Both the position numbers and the translations under genes were made by a program. A DNA stretch of 64,000 nucleotides, taken from NCBI GenBank assembly GCA_043806115.1, contig JAZDHI010000059.1, positions 62,001 through 126,000 of the forward strand, read 5' to 3'. The stretch comes from Lentimicrobium sp043806115. GTDB taxonomy: Bacteria > Bacteroidota > Bacteroidia > Bacteroidales > Lentimicrobiaceae. Shown piece by piece: positions 45,536 to 55,371 of this stretch; position 1 is the first letter of the stretch, and each line of letters opens with the position of its first letter. The notes under the pieces were generated by a model. It was not told the origin of the DNA and made no database searches. It saw nothing but the letters and a program-made list of their open reading frames with translations.

Positions 45536-46807
45536 ATGCTTGAACTGAATTATATCCGCGAAAACACAGCCGAAGTTGTCGCCAGGTTGGCCATCAAAAA
45601 CATCGATGCAATTGATTCGCTCAAAAAGATCATAGACATCGATGCCCGTCGTCGTGAAGCCCAGAAACAACTGGACGATAACCTGGCCGAGTCCAATGCC
45701 ATTGCCAGGCAGGTCGGTGATCTCTTTAAATCGGGAAAAGCAGCCGAAGCCGGCGTACTGAAAGCCCGTACGGCAGAATTGAAAATCCAGGCAAAGGATA
45801 TTTCCGAGAAGCTGGATAATCTCACCAATGAACAGAACAACCTGCTTGTTTTGTTGCCCAATGTTCCCCACCCTTCCGTACCAAAAGGCAAAACTCCTGA
45901 AGACAATGAGATCTTGCACAGCGAAGGCGAAATGCCTGAATTGTATGAAGGTGCAGTTCCTCACTGGGATCTGGCTTCAAAATATGACATCATCGATTTT
46001 GAACTGGGGAACAAAGTCACCGGTGCCGGATTTCCGTTTTACAAAGGACAGGGAGCCCGGTTGCAGCGAGCCCTCATCAATTTCTTCCTCGACAATGCCA
46101 TTGCAGCCGGATATTATGAAATACAGCCCCCCCTCGTGGTGAACGAAGCTTCGGGTTATGGTACCGGTCAGTTGCCTGATAAAGACGGACAGATGTACTT
46201 CTGCGATGTGGATAAGCTTTACCTGATACCGACAGCTGAAGTTCCTGTGACCAATATTTACCGCGATGTCATCGTAAAAGCAGTTGATTTTCCGATTAAG
46301 AATGTAGCCTACTCAAACTGCTTCCGCCGCGAAGCCGGTTCATACGGAAAGGATGTGCGTGGACTTAACCGCCTGCACCAGTTTGATAAGGTTGAGATCG
46401 TCCAGATTCAGCATCCCGACAACTCCTACCAGACCCTGGAAGAGATGCGCGATTATGTAGCCGGTCTGCTCAGAAAACTGGAACTGCCTTTCCGCATCCT
46501 GAAACTCTGCGGTGGGGATATGAGTTTTACCTCATCACTTACCTATGATTTTGAAGTATATTCCGCAGCCCAGAAACGCTGGCTTGAAGTGAGCTCGGTA
46601 TCAAATTTTGAATCTTTCCAGGCCAACCGGATGAAACTGAGATTCAAGGATGAAAATGGAAAGACCCGCCTCTGCCATACACTCAACGGCAGTGCTTTGG
46701 CATTACCCAGGATTGTGGCTTCGCTGCTCGAAAACAATCAGACAGCCGATGGCATTCGAATGCCAACAGCACTGGTTAATTATACCGGTTTTGAAATGAT
46801 TAAATAA
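45536..46807 (+). CDS. serS: Seryl-tRNA synthetase
   Basis: 423 aa, of typical length. The N-terminal tRNA-binding coiled coil covers about 25-105 (RREAQKQLDDNLAESN..., KLDNLTNEQNNLL). Class II motifs: motif 2 region FRREAGSYGKDVRGLNRLHQFDKVE, and motif 3 near the end, HTLNGSALALPRIVASLLENNQ. PTAEVPVTNIY binds the serine/ATP site. It charges tRNA-Ser for translation. Confidence 0.98.
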   Translation: MLELNYIRENTAEVVARLAIKNIDAIDSLKKIIDIDARRREAQKQLDDNLAESNAIARQVGDLFKSGKAAEAGVLKARTAELKIQAKDISEKLDNLTNEQNNLLVLLPNVPHPSVPKGKTPEDNEILHSEGEMPELYEGAVPHWDLASKYDIIDFELGNKVTGAGFPFYKGQGARLQRALINFFLDNAIAAGYYEIQPPLVVNEASGYGTGQLPDKDGQMYFCDVDKLYLIPTAEVPVTNIYRDVIVKAVDFPIKNVAYSNCFRREAGSYGKDVRGLNRLHQFDKVEIVQIQHPDNSYQTLEEMRDYVAGLLRKLELPFRILKLCGGDMSFTSSLTYDFEVYSAAQKRWLEVSSVSNFESFQANRMKLRFKDENGKTRLCHTLNGSALALPRIVASLLENNQTADGIRMPTALVNYTGFEMIK

Positions 46808-46906
46808 AGTTTAAGACACCCCCCGTTAATTATTTTTATCGATCTGCATACTTTAATCTGATGTCGTTTGTTTAGATATTAGAAACCAGACATTAGAAAT
46901 TTACCC

Positions 46907-48808
46907 ATGAACAAGCTCCTGATCCCGATAATATTACTTTTCGCTCTGATTGGTGCGGTGGGGAATGTTTTTGCACAGGCGGTAACCGACGAACAACTGG
47001 GGCTTCAGTATTTCAATGCCCGTGAATTTGAAAAATCAGCAGCCCTGTTTGAGCGGCTGTTCGATGAAAAGCCCACGATTTACAATTACACCTACCTTCT
47101 GCAGAGCTTGTTGGAAATCAACGATCTGGACAAGGCCGAGAAAATTGTCAAACGGCAGGCAAAGAAAAATCCTGATGATTCGCGGTATATCGTGGATCAG
47201 GGCTATGTGCTGATCAGGAGCAATCAGAGCAACAAGGCATCGAAACTATTCGACGATGCCATCAAAGACCTGCCTGCTGATCAGCGGAAAATTGCGGAAC
47301 TTGCCAATGCTTTTCAGACCAGACGTGAAAATGACTACGCGATCCGGACCTATATGAAAGGCCGGCAACTGCTTTCACCAACCTATACGTTCGGGTTTGA
47401 ACTGGCCAATCTTTATGAAGTACAGGGAAGTTTCGATAAAATGACCGGCGAATACATTGAGCTGCTCGAAACCCGGCCCGAAATGCAGATGCAGGTTCAG
47501 GACAGGCTGCAGAACTCCCTCAACAATGATCCCGAAGGACTGAAAAGTGATGCTTTGCGAACGGCCCTGCTGAAAAAGGTCCAGAAATCACCTGATGATA
47601 TTCCGTTATCGGAAATGATGCTGTGGCTATCCGTTCAATTAAAGGATTTTGATGCTGCGCTGATTCAGGCTAAAGCTCTTGACCGCCGCCTGAACGAAAA
47701 TGGATCCAGGGTTTTTGCCCTTGGCCTGTTATGCGTGAGTAACAACAACTATAGTACTGCAGCGGATGCCTTCACTTATGTCATTGAAAAATCAAAGGAT
47801 GTTCCGCTGGTTCTTCAGTCAAGGGTGGAATTGCTGAAATCAGAGTATGAACTTGTGACAAGACAATACCCGGTAATCCGTACCGATCTGGTTCAACTGG
47901 AAGGCAAATATGTTAATACCCTCGATGAAGCCGGCAGGAATCCCCTGATTTACCCGTTGATCCGTAATCTGGCCCATTTGCGTGCCTTCCATCTTGACAA
48001 TACTACATCTGCCATCGAACTGCTTGAGGAACTGATCGGACTTACTGCCAATGACCCGGCCATGCAGGCAGAATGTAAACTTGAGCTGGCAGATATTTAC
48101 CTGTTTACAGGCGATCCATGGGAAGCGACCCTTCTCTATTCGCAGGTTGACAAAGCCTTTAAAAATGAGCCCATCGGCCATGAAGCCCGGTTCAGGAATG
48201 CTCGGTTATCCTTCTATATCGGTGAATTTGACTGGGCACGTGCGCAGCTCGATGTTCTTAAAGCCGCAACTTCAAAACTGATTGCGAACGATGCCATGTC
48301 GTTGTCGCTCCTGATCACCGATAACATTGAAGAAGACAGTTCTACTGTGGAACTGGGCACCTATACAAGGGCCGACCTGCTTCTTTACCGTAACAAGCCC
48401 GATGCTGCACTGGCTGTGCTTGATTCATTGATGACCGCTTTTCCGGCGCACAGCATCGTTGACGATGCCCTGATGAAAAAGGCGGAAATCAAAATCACAC
48501 AGGGCAAATTTTCTGAAGCAATTCAGATTCTGGAAAAAATCAACACGGATTATGAATTTGGAATTCTCGGTGATGATGCCCTTTTCAGGCTCGCCTTGAT
48601 TTATGACCAACCGGAAAGCGGATTATCTGAAGTTTCAGCTTATACCTCAGCAGAACTCTTTTTTATGGGAATTAGGGATCCGTTAAGTCAGGACAAAGCA
48701 AAAGCCATGGCCTCTTATCAGGAATTGCTGGTTAAATATCCTGGAAGTTTGTTTACGGTTGATGCCCGGAAACGTTTCAGGGTGCTGAGAGGAGATCAGG
48801 TCAATTGA
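46907..48808 (+). CDS. Tetratricopeptide-repeat protein, exported
   Basis: 633 aa. A signal peptide (MNKLLIPIILLFALIGAVGNVFAQ) is followed by TPR-like helical repeats along most of the chain: about 30-200 (FNAREFEKSAALFERLF, SNKASKLFDDAI), about 250-330 and about 380-590 (GDPWEATLLYSQVDKAF, GKFSEAIQILEKIN). Probably a periplasmic scaffold that binds other proteins; no enzyme motif. It starts about 100 bases after serS and may be transcribed separately. Confidence 0.85.
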   Translation: MNKLLIPIILLFALIGAVGNVFAQAVTDEQLGLQYFNAREFEKSAALFERLFDEKPTIYNYTYLLQSLLEINDLDKAEKIVKRQAKKNPDDSRYIVDQGYVLIRSNQSNKASKLFDDAIKDLPADQRKIAELANAFQTRRENDYAIRTYMKGRQLLSPTYTFGFELANLYEVQGSFDKMTGEYIELLETRPEMQMQVQDRLQNSLNNDPEGLKSDALRTALLKKVQKSPDDIPLSEMMLWLSVQLKDFDAALIQAKALDRRLNENGSRVFALGLLCVSNNNYSTAADAFTYVIEKSKDVPLVLQSRVELLKSEYELVTRQYPVIRTDLVQLEGKYVNTLDEAGRNPLIYPLIRNLAHLRAFHLDNTTSAIELLEELIGLTANDPAMQAECKLELADIYLFTGDPWEATLLYSQVDKAFKNEPIGHEARFRNARLSFYIGEFDWARAQLDVLKAATSKLIANDAMSLSLLITDNIEEDSSTVELGTYTRADLLLYRNKPDAALAVLDSLMTAFPAHSIVDDALMKKAEIKITQGKFSEAIQILEKINTDYEFGILGDDALFRLALIYDQPESGLSEVSAYTSAELFFMGIRDPLSQDKAKAMASYQELLVKYPGSLFTVDARKRFRVLRGDQVN

Positions 48809-48865
48809 CCAGCCTGCACTCCTGAGGCGGGTAAACCGGCTGGCAGCCTGCCTGACGGCAGTCAG

Positions 48866-49097
48866 GATTTCGGATTGCAGATTGCGGATTGCGGATTAGC
48901 TACGCTGAACTCGTCGCTTCCAGCGGCTCGGTTGCGGATTGAAGAAAAAGACCTGGAGACAAGGAGAAGCGGGAAAATGGGAATAAACACGGCTTTTGCA
49001 TCCAGATTCGGTATTTAAGATTATAAAACCAAATCCAAAATCCGAAATCCACCTCCTGGTTTCACTCAGGTCAAAAATCGAAAATTAAAAATCCGAT
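48866..49097. repeat. Degenerate CGGATTG / AATCCGAAATCC inverted arms
   Basis: The left arm is tandem CGGATTGCAGATTGCGGATT (48870-48898), with a further GCGGATT at 48934-48940. The right arm is AAATCCAAAATCCGAAATCC (49031-49050) and AAAAATCCGAT (49087-49097). Transcribed RNA could fold into a long imperfect hairpin just before rsmA. Confidence 0.55.
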
Positions 49098-49103
49098 ATT
49101 ATC

Positions 49104-49874
49104 ATGGAACCCATCCGCGCAAAGAAACACCTTGGACAGCATTTTCTGAAAGATGAGAACATTGCCCGGAAAATAGTCGACAGCCTCACCATGCCCTGTG
49201 ATGCTCTGCTTGAAATCGGCCCCGGAACCGGAGTTCTGACAAAATATCTGATCGGGCTTCCAATCAGGAAATTTATTGCCCTCGATGTTGACCGTGATTC
49301 AATCCCTTTCCTTAAAAACACATTTCCGGAGGCTGCTGAAAGCTTCGTAGAAGGAGATTTTCTCCGCCTGCCGGTGGATGAGATGATGGCCGAAAATTTT
49401 TCCATCATCGGAAATTTCCCCTACAACATCTCTACCCAGATCTTTTTCAAGGTACTTGAAAACCGTAACAGGGTTCCTGAAGTGGTTGGCATGCTTCAGA
49501 AGGAGGTGGCCGAGCGGATTGCCGCACCTCCGGGAAGTAAAACCTATGGTATTATGAGTGTGTTGCTTCAGGCATGGTATGATATTGAATATCTGTTTAC
49601 CGTCGAACCCCACGTTTTCGTTCCGCCTCCTAAAGTAAAATCGGGCGTGATCAGGATAAAACGCAACCAGGTTCAGTCATTGGGCTGCGACGAAAGACTT
49701 TTTATCACCATTGTCAAGACGGCCTTTAACCAACGGAGAAAAACACTGAGAAACGGGTTGAAATCGTTTCAGTTCACAGCGGATACGAAGCTGACCGGAT
49801 TGTTCACAAAGAGGGCAGAACAACTGGGCGTTGAAGAGTTTGTTTATATTACACAGATGGTAAAAACAGATTGA
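49104..49874 (+). CDS. rsmA: 16S rRNA (adenine1518-N6/adenine1519-N6)-dimethyltransferase
   Basis: 256 aa. The N-terminal IRAKKHLGQHFLKDENIARKIV, the SAM-binding LEIGPGTGVLTKYL and the catalytic NFPYNIST (an NxPY motif) are diagnostic of KsgA/RsmA. VPPPKVKSGVIRIKR and AFNQRRKTLRN mark the C-terminal rRNA-binding part. It dimethylates two adjacent adenines in helix 45 of 16S rRNA during 30S assembly. Confidence 0.98.
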   Translation: MEPIRAKKHLGQHFLKDENIARKIVDSLTMPCDALLEIGPGTGVLTKYLIGLPIRKFIALDVDRDSIPFLKNTFPEAAESFVEGDFLRLPVDEMMAENFSIIGNFPYNISTQIFFKVLENRNRVPEVVGMLQKEVAERIAAPPGSKTYGIMSVLLQAWYDIEYLFTVEPHVFVPPPKVKSGVIRIKRNQVQSLGCDERLFITIVKTAFNQRRKTLRNGLKSFQFTADTKLTGLFTKRAEQLGVEEFVYITQMVKTD

Positions 49875-50276
49875 TTGGCCCAATCTGCTGATATGATTAT
49901 ACCCTGAATTGTTTCAGCAGAGGTTCAGCAAAACAGGTCATAACCGGATTTGTATTTATATTCACTCTTGTCCGGTTAAAATTAAGAAAGAATCTGCCAC
50001 AAACCTGCCAGCCGGCAGGCTGGGACACCAGGACGCTAAGTAACACTAAATGAGTAAAATAAATTTGTGAAACTTGGTGTCATCGAGCCTTAGTGGCGAA
50101 AAAATGAAAGTGAGATGTCTGCATTTGAAATCTTCTGAAACCCACAGTTGTAAGGCGTTTCGTTCAAATTATAACTTTTTTCCCGGACAACAATGATTTA
50201 TATTTTCAATATCTGCCAGCTGAATCCCGTAAAGCCATTGAATAGGATTATTATAGATTCTGATAGTTACCTGATC
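49875..50276. other. Intergenic region with a dispersed short repeat
   Basis: No gene seen. CCAGGACGCTAAG at 50028-50040 recurs as its exact reverse complement at 62819-62831, and GCCGGCAGGC (50011-50020) is one of the GC-rich strings scattered between genes here. Confidence 0.5.
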
Positions 50277-50780
50277 AAGTCCCGGAGGGACGAAAATATT
50301 ATAGCAGAATGATTTGAAACTGAATATAAGTCCCGGAGGGACGACATTATGTAACAGATACAATGTGAAACACTATTTCGCACCTTATAAGCTGAATTTT
50401 GAGTAATTTTATAATACTTAAACCACAGATAAGACTCTCATTTCCCAGATCAAAAGTCCCGGAGGGACGACATTATGGTAGCAGAAGAATGTAAAACACC
50501 GTTCAGCCTCGTAGGGGCGACATTATAAGTAGTTTCTATAATTCAATGTCAAACATAAGTTTCCTGATCTCACAATGTAAAAGTCCCGGAGGGACGACAT
50601 TATGGTAGAAAAATATTGTGTACACCGTTCAGCCCCATAGGGGCGGCATTATAAGTAGTTTCTATAATTCAATGTCAAACATAAGTTTCCTGATTTCAAA
50701 AAGTAAAAGTCCCGGAGGGACGACATTATGGTAGAAAAATATTGTGAAACACCGTTAAGCCCCGTAGGGGCGGCATTACA
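50277..50780 (+). repeat. REP-like palindrome array next to a RAYT-type transposase
   Basis: The palindrome GTCCCGGAGGGAC (5-bp stem, 3-base loop), usually extended as AAGTCCCGGAGGGACGACATTATG, occurs five times: near 50277, 50328, 50454, 50581 and 50707. From 50454 on it alternates with a second palindrome, GCCCCGTAGGGGC-type (at about 50506, 50631 and 50758), within a tandem unit of 126-127 bases (two full copies and a partial one). The array ends 14 bases before the transposase ATG. Confidence 0.9.
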
Positions 50781-50793
50781 AAAATCCATCCAT

Positions 50794-51255
50794 ATGGCAA
50801 ATACATACACACAAATCAACATGCACATCGTTTTCTCGGTAAAAGGTAGAGAAAATATGCTGCATTCAGGAATGAGGGCAGACCTTTTCAGATACATTTA
50901 CGGAATTTTAACCAACATCAATCAGTTTTCCCTTGCTGTAAACGGATATAAAGACCATGTTCATCTGTTTTTCGAAATGAATCCCAACAATTCCGTATCT
51001 GAAATAGCCAGAATTGCTAAAGCCAATTCTTCCAGGTGGATCAATGAGAACAGGCTTATCTCCGGGAGATTTTCATGGCAGGAAGGCTATGGCAGTTTTT
51101 CATATTCCCGTTCTCAGAGGGATCAGGTAATTAAATACATCATGGAACAGGAAGAGCATCATCATCAATCTACTTTTCGAGAAGAATACCTGGAATTGCT
51201 TGAATCATTTCAAATCAAATACAATGAAGCGTACATTTTCGAATTTTACGACTAA
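50794..51255 (+). CDS. Y1 (IS200/REP-associated) tyrosine transposase
   Basis: 153 aa from MANTYTQIN; a longer frame would begin inside the palindrome array. The HUH motif is DHVHLFFEM. The catalytic tyrosine lies in QVIKYIMEQEEHHH, with the family lead GYGSFSYSRSQ before it. This is the Transposase_17 / IS200 TnpA fold, which nicks single-stranded DNA at hairpins. No accessory TnpB gene is present. Single-copy setting beside alternating palindromes fits a RAYT, the domesticated relative that spreads REP elements. All active-site residues appear intact. Confidence 0.92.
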   Translation: MANTYTQINMHIVFSVKGRENMLHSGMRADLFRYIYGILTNINQFSLAVNGYKDHVHLFFEMNPNNSVSEIARIAKANSSRWINENRLISGRFSWQEGYGSFSYSRSQRDQVIKYIMEQEEHHHQSTFREEYLELLESFQIKYNEAYIFEFYD

Positions 51256-51627
51256 GGTGGTCCGGAAATAAATAATTCTGCCTTTAAGAGGCTGAAAAAT
51301 TAATTACTGAACTTCTTTCTGCCATAATATCACACCGATGGCACTCATGATGACAGCATCTCACCTGCCATACGATGCATTTATTGCCAGTCTGTGTTGT
51401 TTGTATAAACTTATGTTGCCAAAAATTTTCAATTTCCTGTCAATCCTCGTTAAAACCGGACAAACTGATTCCGACTGAAAACCATCTGCGAAAAATCAAA
51501 TCATCCGGCACCTCAACAGGCATCACGTTAATCCTTTTTTATGTTACTTTGCGCCATGAACCGGGGCCTTGCCTGACGGAATGAAAATATCCATCTATTA
51601 TGCCAGCGTCCGGAAAAATCAGGTACA
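51256..51627. other. Intergenic region, no gene seen
   Basis: Gap before the TMTC-like gene. No convincing gene. TTACTTTGCGCC near 51543-51554 is close to, but not, a standard -7 box. Confidence 0.35.
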
Positions 51628-53640
51628 ATGAACTTTAAAAACAACAATCCTGCTCCGGCAACCCCCAGGCCGGTTAAGCCCGGGTTGCAGAAAGCACCTT
51701 CAGACCGCCGCTATTACCTGCTGATCCTGGTTTTTTCTTTTATTCTTTATGGAAATACCATCAAAAACCGTTACTCCATCGATGATTTCTATGTTACCGG
51801 CAGCAACCCGCTGGTTCAACAAGGAATCAAAGCCATCCCAGCCATCTTTTCCTCCTATTATATCTCGATCAATGCGGAGGAAGGCGGACAGCATAACTTT
51901 GGCTACCGGCCCATAGCAAAAACCACTTTTGCTATTGAAAGGCAACTTTTTGGTGAGAATCCTCACATCAGTCATTTTATCAATATCCTGCTCTATGCAC
52001 TGACCGGTATCCAGCTTTTCAGGATTCTGCGACGGCTGCTGAAAAATTACCATCTATTATTACCCTTTCTGACGGTCATGTTCTTTATGGTGCATCCTTT
52101 GCATACTGAAGTGGTAGCCAGTCTGAAGAACCGTGAGGAGATCCTTAGTTTTCTGGGCGCCCTGATTGCACTCCATTACTTTCTGAAATTTCAGGACAGC
52201 GGGAAGAAGCTGAATATTCTATGGGGTTCCCTGGCTTTTGGCCTTGGTTTCCTTTCAAAGGCCAACATTATGACCTTCCTGGCGGTGATCCCGCTTGTGA
52301 TGTATTTTTTCACGGAAATTACGCCAAAGAAAAACATTCTGTTGTCCGTTTCGATGATCCTGATGCTGGCGGCTGCCCTGCTGGTGCCAAGGCTTTTCCT
52401 GGGTGCAGCCAGCCGCCCTATGCAGTTTATTGAAAATCCCCTGCTTTTCGATGTTCCATTCGTTGAGCGGATTGGCACCTCCATGCTGAGCCTGCTGTTT
52501 TACCTGAAGATGCTGGTTTTCCCGCATCCGCTGATTTATTATTACGGGTTCTGCATGATACCCGTTACCGGGATAGGAAACCCGCTGGTCTGGATATCCC
52601 TGATCATCCACCTGGCAATGCTTGGCTATGCTGTATGGAAAATCAGGGAAAAACACCTGCTTTCTTTTGCCATCCTCTTTTATCTCGTAAATATTTCTCT
52701 TTATTCGAACATGTTAGCGCCACTTACCGGGATGGTTGCCGAGCGGTCGCTTTTCATTGCCCTGATAGGGTTTTGCCTGGCCCTGGTTTATGGTTTATTC
52801 CGCCTTTCAGGAAGTGACACGGCCAACCCGAATATCACCCGGAAAACCATGAACTATGTCATTTTAGCTTCGGTGATCCTGGCCATTCCGGCTGTAGCAA
52901 AAACCATTGACAGGAACAACGACTGGAAGGATGAACTCACGCTTTATGCTGCTGATGCCCCTCATCAGAAAAACTCTGCGAAAGCCAACTTCATCTATGC
53001 CACCAATCTCAGGAGTACGATTGTCGATCGTCTGAAGGCCGGGGTTCCCCGTGAACAGGTCAGAGAAGATGCAAACATCTGCATTACCCATTTTAAAAGA
53101 GCCACAAAGGTATATCCGGTTTATGCCGATGCCTGGAACAACCTTGGAGAAGTCTATGTGCTTATCCTCAATGAGCCCGACTCAGCCATTCAATACTTTA
53201 AAAAAGCCGTTGATGCCAATCCTGAATTTACCGCTGCATACTACAATCTGGGTTATACTTATCAGGTGACGGATCAGGCGGAAAAAGCCATTCCGGAATA
53301 TGAAAAGGCCCTGGAACTTGAACCCTATGAGATCAGGGCGATGTCGAACCTGGCGCAGCTTTATCACAAGACCGGACAGGAAGAAAAGGCTATCCGGCTT
53401 AATGAAGACATCATCATGATCGAACCCACGCTTGATTTGCCTTACATCAATCTTGGCGCCTATGCCATGCGCAATGGTGAAACCGCCAAAGCGCTTGAGT
53501 ATTTCGAAAAAGCCATTGAAATCAATCCGGATAATTTTGAACTCAATATGAAACTCCGGAGCTATTTCCAGAAAGTAGGCGATTCAATAAAATCCGATTA
53601 TTATCTTGACCTTGCCCGAAGATCGGGTAAAACGCAATAA
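51628..53640 (+). CDS. Membrane protein with C-terminal TPRs (TMTC/GT-C-like)
   Basis: 670 aa. About 10-12 membrane segments (about 28-440) are followed by a soluble TPR domain (about 480-660: DAWNNLGEVYVLI, FTAAYYNLGYTYQVTDQAEKAIPEYEKALELEP, KALEYFEKAIEINPD). An acidic pair in the first outer loop (YSIDDFYVTG) and YRPIAKTTFAIE, HFINILLYALTG, HPLHTEVVASLKNREE recall the TMTC / DUF1736 O-mannosyltransferase fold, in which early acidic residues bind the lipid-linked donor. I infer a glycosyltransferase that uses a lipid-phosphate sugar, maybe supplied by the GT2 downstream. Nine bases before the fatty-acyl-AMP ligase gene, so one operon. Confidence 0.8.
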   Translation: MNFKNNNPAPATPRPVKPGLQKAPSDRRYYLLILVFSFILYGNTIKNRYSIDDFYVTGSNPLVQQGIKAIPAIFSSYYISINAEEGGQHNFGYRPIAKTTFAIERQLFGENPHISHFINILLYALTGIQLFRILRRLLKNYHLLLPFLTVMFFMVHPLHTEVVASLKNREEILSFLGALIALHYFLKFQDSGKKLNILWGSLAFGLGFLSKANIMTFLAVIPLVMYFFTEITPKKNILLSVSMILMLAAALLVPRLFLGAASRPMQFIENPLLFDVPFVERIGTSMLSLLFYLKMLVFPHPLIYYYGFCMIPVTGIGNPLVWISLIIHLAMLGYAVWKIREKHLLSFAILFYLVNISLYSNMLAPLTGMVAERSLFIALIGFCLALVYGLFRLSGSDTANPNITRKTMNYVILASVILAIPAVAKTIDRNNDWKDELTLYAADAPHQKNSAKANFIYATNLRSTIVDRLKAGVPREQVREDANICITHFKRATKVYPVYADAWNNLGEVYVLILNEPDSAIQYFKKAVDANPEFTAAYYNLGYTYQVTDQAEKAIPEYEKALELEPYEIRAMSNLAQLYHKTGQEEKAIRLNEDIIMIEPTLDLPYINLGAYAMRNGETAKALEYFEKAIEINPDNFELNMKLRSYFQKVGDSIKSDYYLDLARRSGKTQ

Positions 53641-53649
53641 ATCAGTACT

Positions 53650-55344
53650 ATGCCTGTATTGAGTGACTACTATCAACCAAATCTGACTTTACCCGACATC
53701 TTAAGAAGAGCGGCTGCTAAATCAGGGGATGTAACCATTGGTTATCTGCATGAGTCGGGCAATATATCTTATCAGACTTATTCAGGATTATTTGCCGAAG
53801 CATCCCATATTGCTTCAGGGTTAGTAAATGCAGGCTTGCTACAAGGCGACAAGCTTATCATTGCAACTCAGGATAACCGTGAGACAATCAATCTGTTATG
53901 GGCATGTTTTCTGTGTGGGATTGTTCCAACGGTATTGCAACCTGTTTCAACATTCACTGGTTATAACCCTTCGGTGATCAAACTGATGAGTGTATATGAA
54001 CAACTCGGGAAGCCTGCTGTGTTTATGAGCCGGATGCCTGATTCAGAAGATATGCCTGATATAGACATTCGCTGCATCAGCCAGTTACACTGTAATAACA
54101 TTGTACGGGAGATTAGTATTGATCCTTCAGATACGGCTTTCATCCAATTTTCATCCGGAAGTACCGGTGATCCAAAAGGTGTAATTCTCAATCATATAAA
54201 CATGGTTGCCAACTTTGATGCCATACGCGTCGGGCTGGATCTGAACTATCCGGATACATTCGGCAACTGGATGCCCCTTTTTCATGACATGGGACTGATA
54301 GGTTACCACCTGACCCCGGTTTATTGCGGAATATATCAATGGCAGATTGAGACCATAGATTTTATCAAGAATCCCAGATTATGGCTTGACCTGCTCAGCA
54401 ACCAGAAAATTAATATAACCGGTTCTCCGAATTTCGGACTCGCACTTATGCTGCGTTACCTGAAACGAATGAAAACCAGGCCAGAATGGGACTTTTCTGC
54501 ATTGAAAGGACTCCTGAACGGAGCAGAACCCATTTCTGTTCAGATAATGAACGAATTTATAAATGAATTACTTCCATCCGGCTTCCGACCCGAAGCCATG
54601 ATGCCGGTTTACGGAATGGCTGAAGCAACTCTGGCAGTTTCATTCACACCATTGCTTACACCCCCGGTGATAACAGCTTTTGATGCATTAAAACTTGATC
54701 TCGAAAACAAAGCAGTACGGGTGAACCCGGATATTTATGAAACCAGGCTATTGTCGGGTGTCGGGCATGCCCTGAATGATACTGAAATCAGGATTGTTGA
54801 CAATCATGATCAACCGGTTGATGAAGGAATTGCCGGACACATTCAATTGAAAGGGGCAGGAATTACCGGAGGCTACTTCAATAAACCGGAGGCAACCGGA
54901 GCGGCTTTCTGTGAAGGTTGGTTAAGGACGGGTGATATCGGCTTTTTCTTTGAAGGTAACTTATATGTAAGCGGTAGATTCAAGGACATCATATTCAAAA
55001 ACGGAAGGAACTACTTTGCCAATGACCTTGAAGTGATGGCATGTACCCTGGAAGATATCAATTACGGTAAAGTCTGTTTCGGAGGAACAACCAATGAGGA
55101 AACCGGGCATGATAAAGTCATTGCCTTTCTGGCGGGTTCACCGGGTGAAAAAGCATTGGAAACATTCAGGCAATTGAGGAATCTGCTGCGAGCAAACCTT
55201 GGCATCACCGTGGATGAACTGGTGATGATAAAATCAAATGAAATCCCGAAAACATCAAGCGGTAAACTGCAACGGTACAAGCTGATGCAGCGTTATAATG
55301 CCGGTGAGTTTGAAGGGCTGGCTTTAAAAGCAGAGAACACTTGA
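53650..55344 (+). CDS. Fatty-acyl-AMP ligase (FAAL-like adenylating enzyme)
   Basis: 564 aa. The ATP-binding A3 loop is FSSGSTGDPKGV (about 167-178). GNWMPLFHDMGLIGYHLTPVY is the segment typical of FAALs and related acyl-AMP ligases. MPVYGMAEATLA (A5), LRTGDIGFF (A7), GRFKDIIFKNGRNYFANDLE (A8) and the final SGKLQRYKL lysine (A10) are all present. FAALs activate a fatty acid as acyl-AMP and load it onto an acyl carrier protein rather than CoA. The ACP at 59238 is the obvious partner. The KAS III and SDR genes nearby support a dedicated acyl pathway. Confidence 0.88.
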   Translation: MPVLSDYYQPNLTLPDILRRAAAKSGDVTIGYLHESGNISYQTYSGLFAEASHIASGLVNAGLLQGDKLIIATQDNRETINLLWACFLCGIVPTVLQPVSTFTGYNPSVIKLMSVYEQLGKPAVFMSRMPDSEDMPDIDIRCISQLHCNNIVREISIDPSDTAFIQFSSGSTGDPKGVILNHINMVANFDAIRVGLDLNYPDTFGNWMPLFHDMGLIGYHLTPVYCGIYQWQIETIDFIKNPRLWLDLLSNQKINITGSPNFGLALMLRYLKRMKTRPEWDFSALKGLLNGAEPISVQIMNEFINELLPSGFRPEAMMPVYGMAEATLAVSFTPLLTPPVITAFDALKLDLENKAVRVNPDIYETRLLSGVGHALNDTEIRIVDNHDQPVDEGIAGHIQLKGAGITGGYFNKPEATGAAFCEGWLRTGDIGFFFEGNLYVSGRFKDIIFKNGRNYFANDLEVMACTLEDINYGKVCFGGTTNEETGHDKVIAFLAGSPGEKALETFRQLRNLLRANLGITVDELVMIKSNEIPKTSSGKLQRYKLMQRYNAGEFEGLALKAENT

Positions 55345-55371
55345 TATAAAACTACAAGTATTCAGTAGTCA

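Noticed and set aside
50277..50780. CRISPR array
   Set aside because: The repeats are short palindromes in a 126-bp unit with conserved, not unique, sequence between them, and no cas gene is present.
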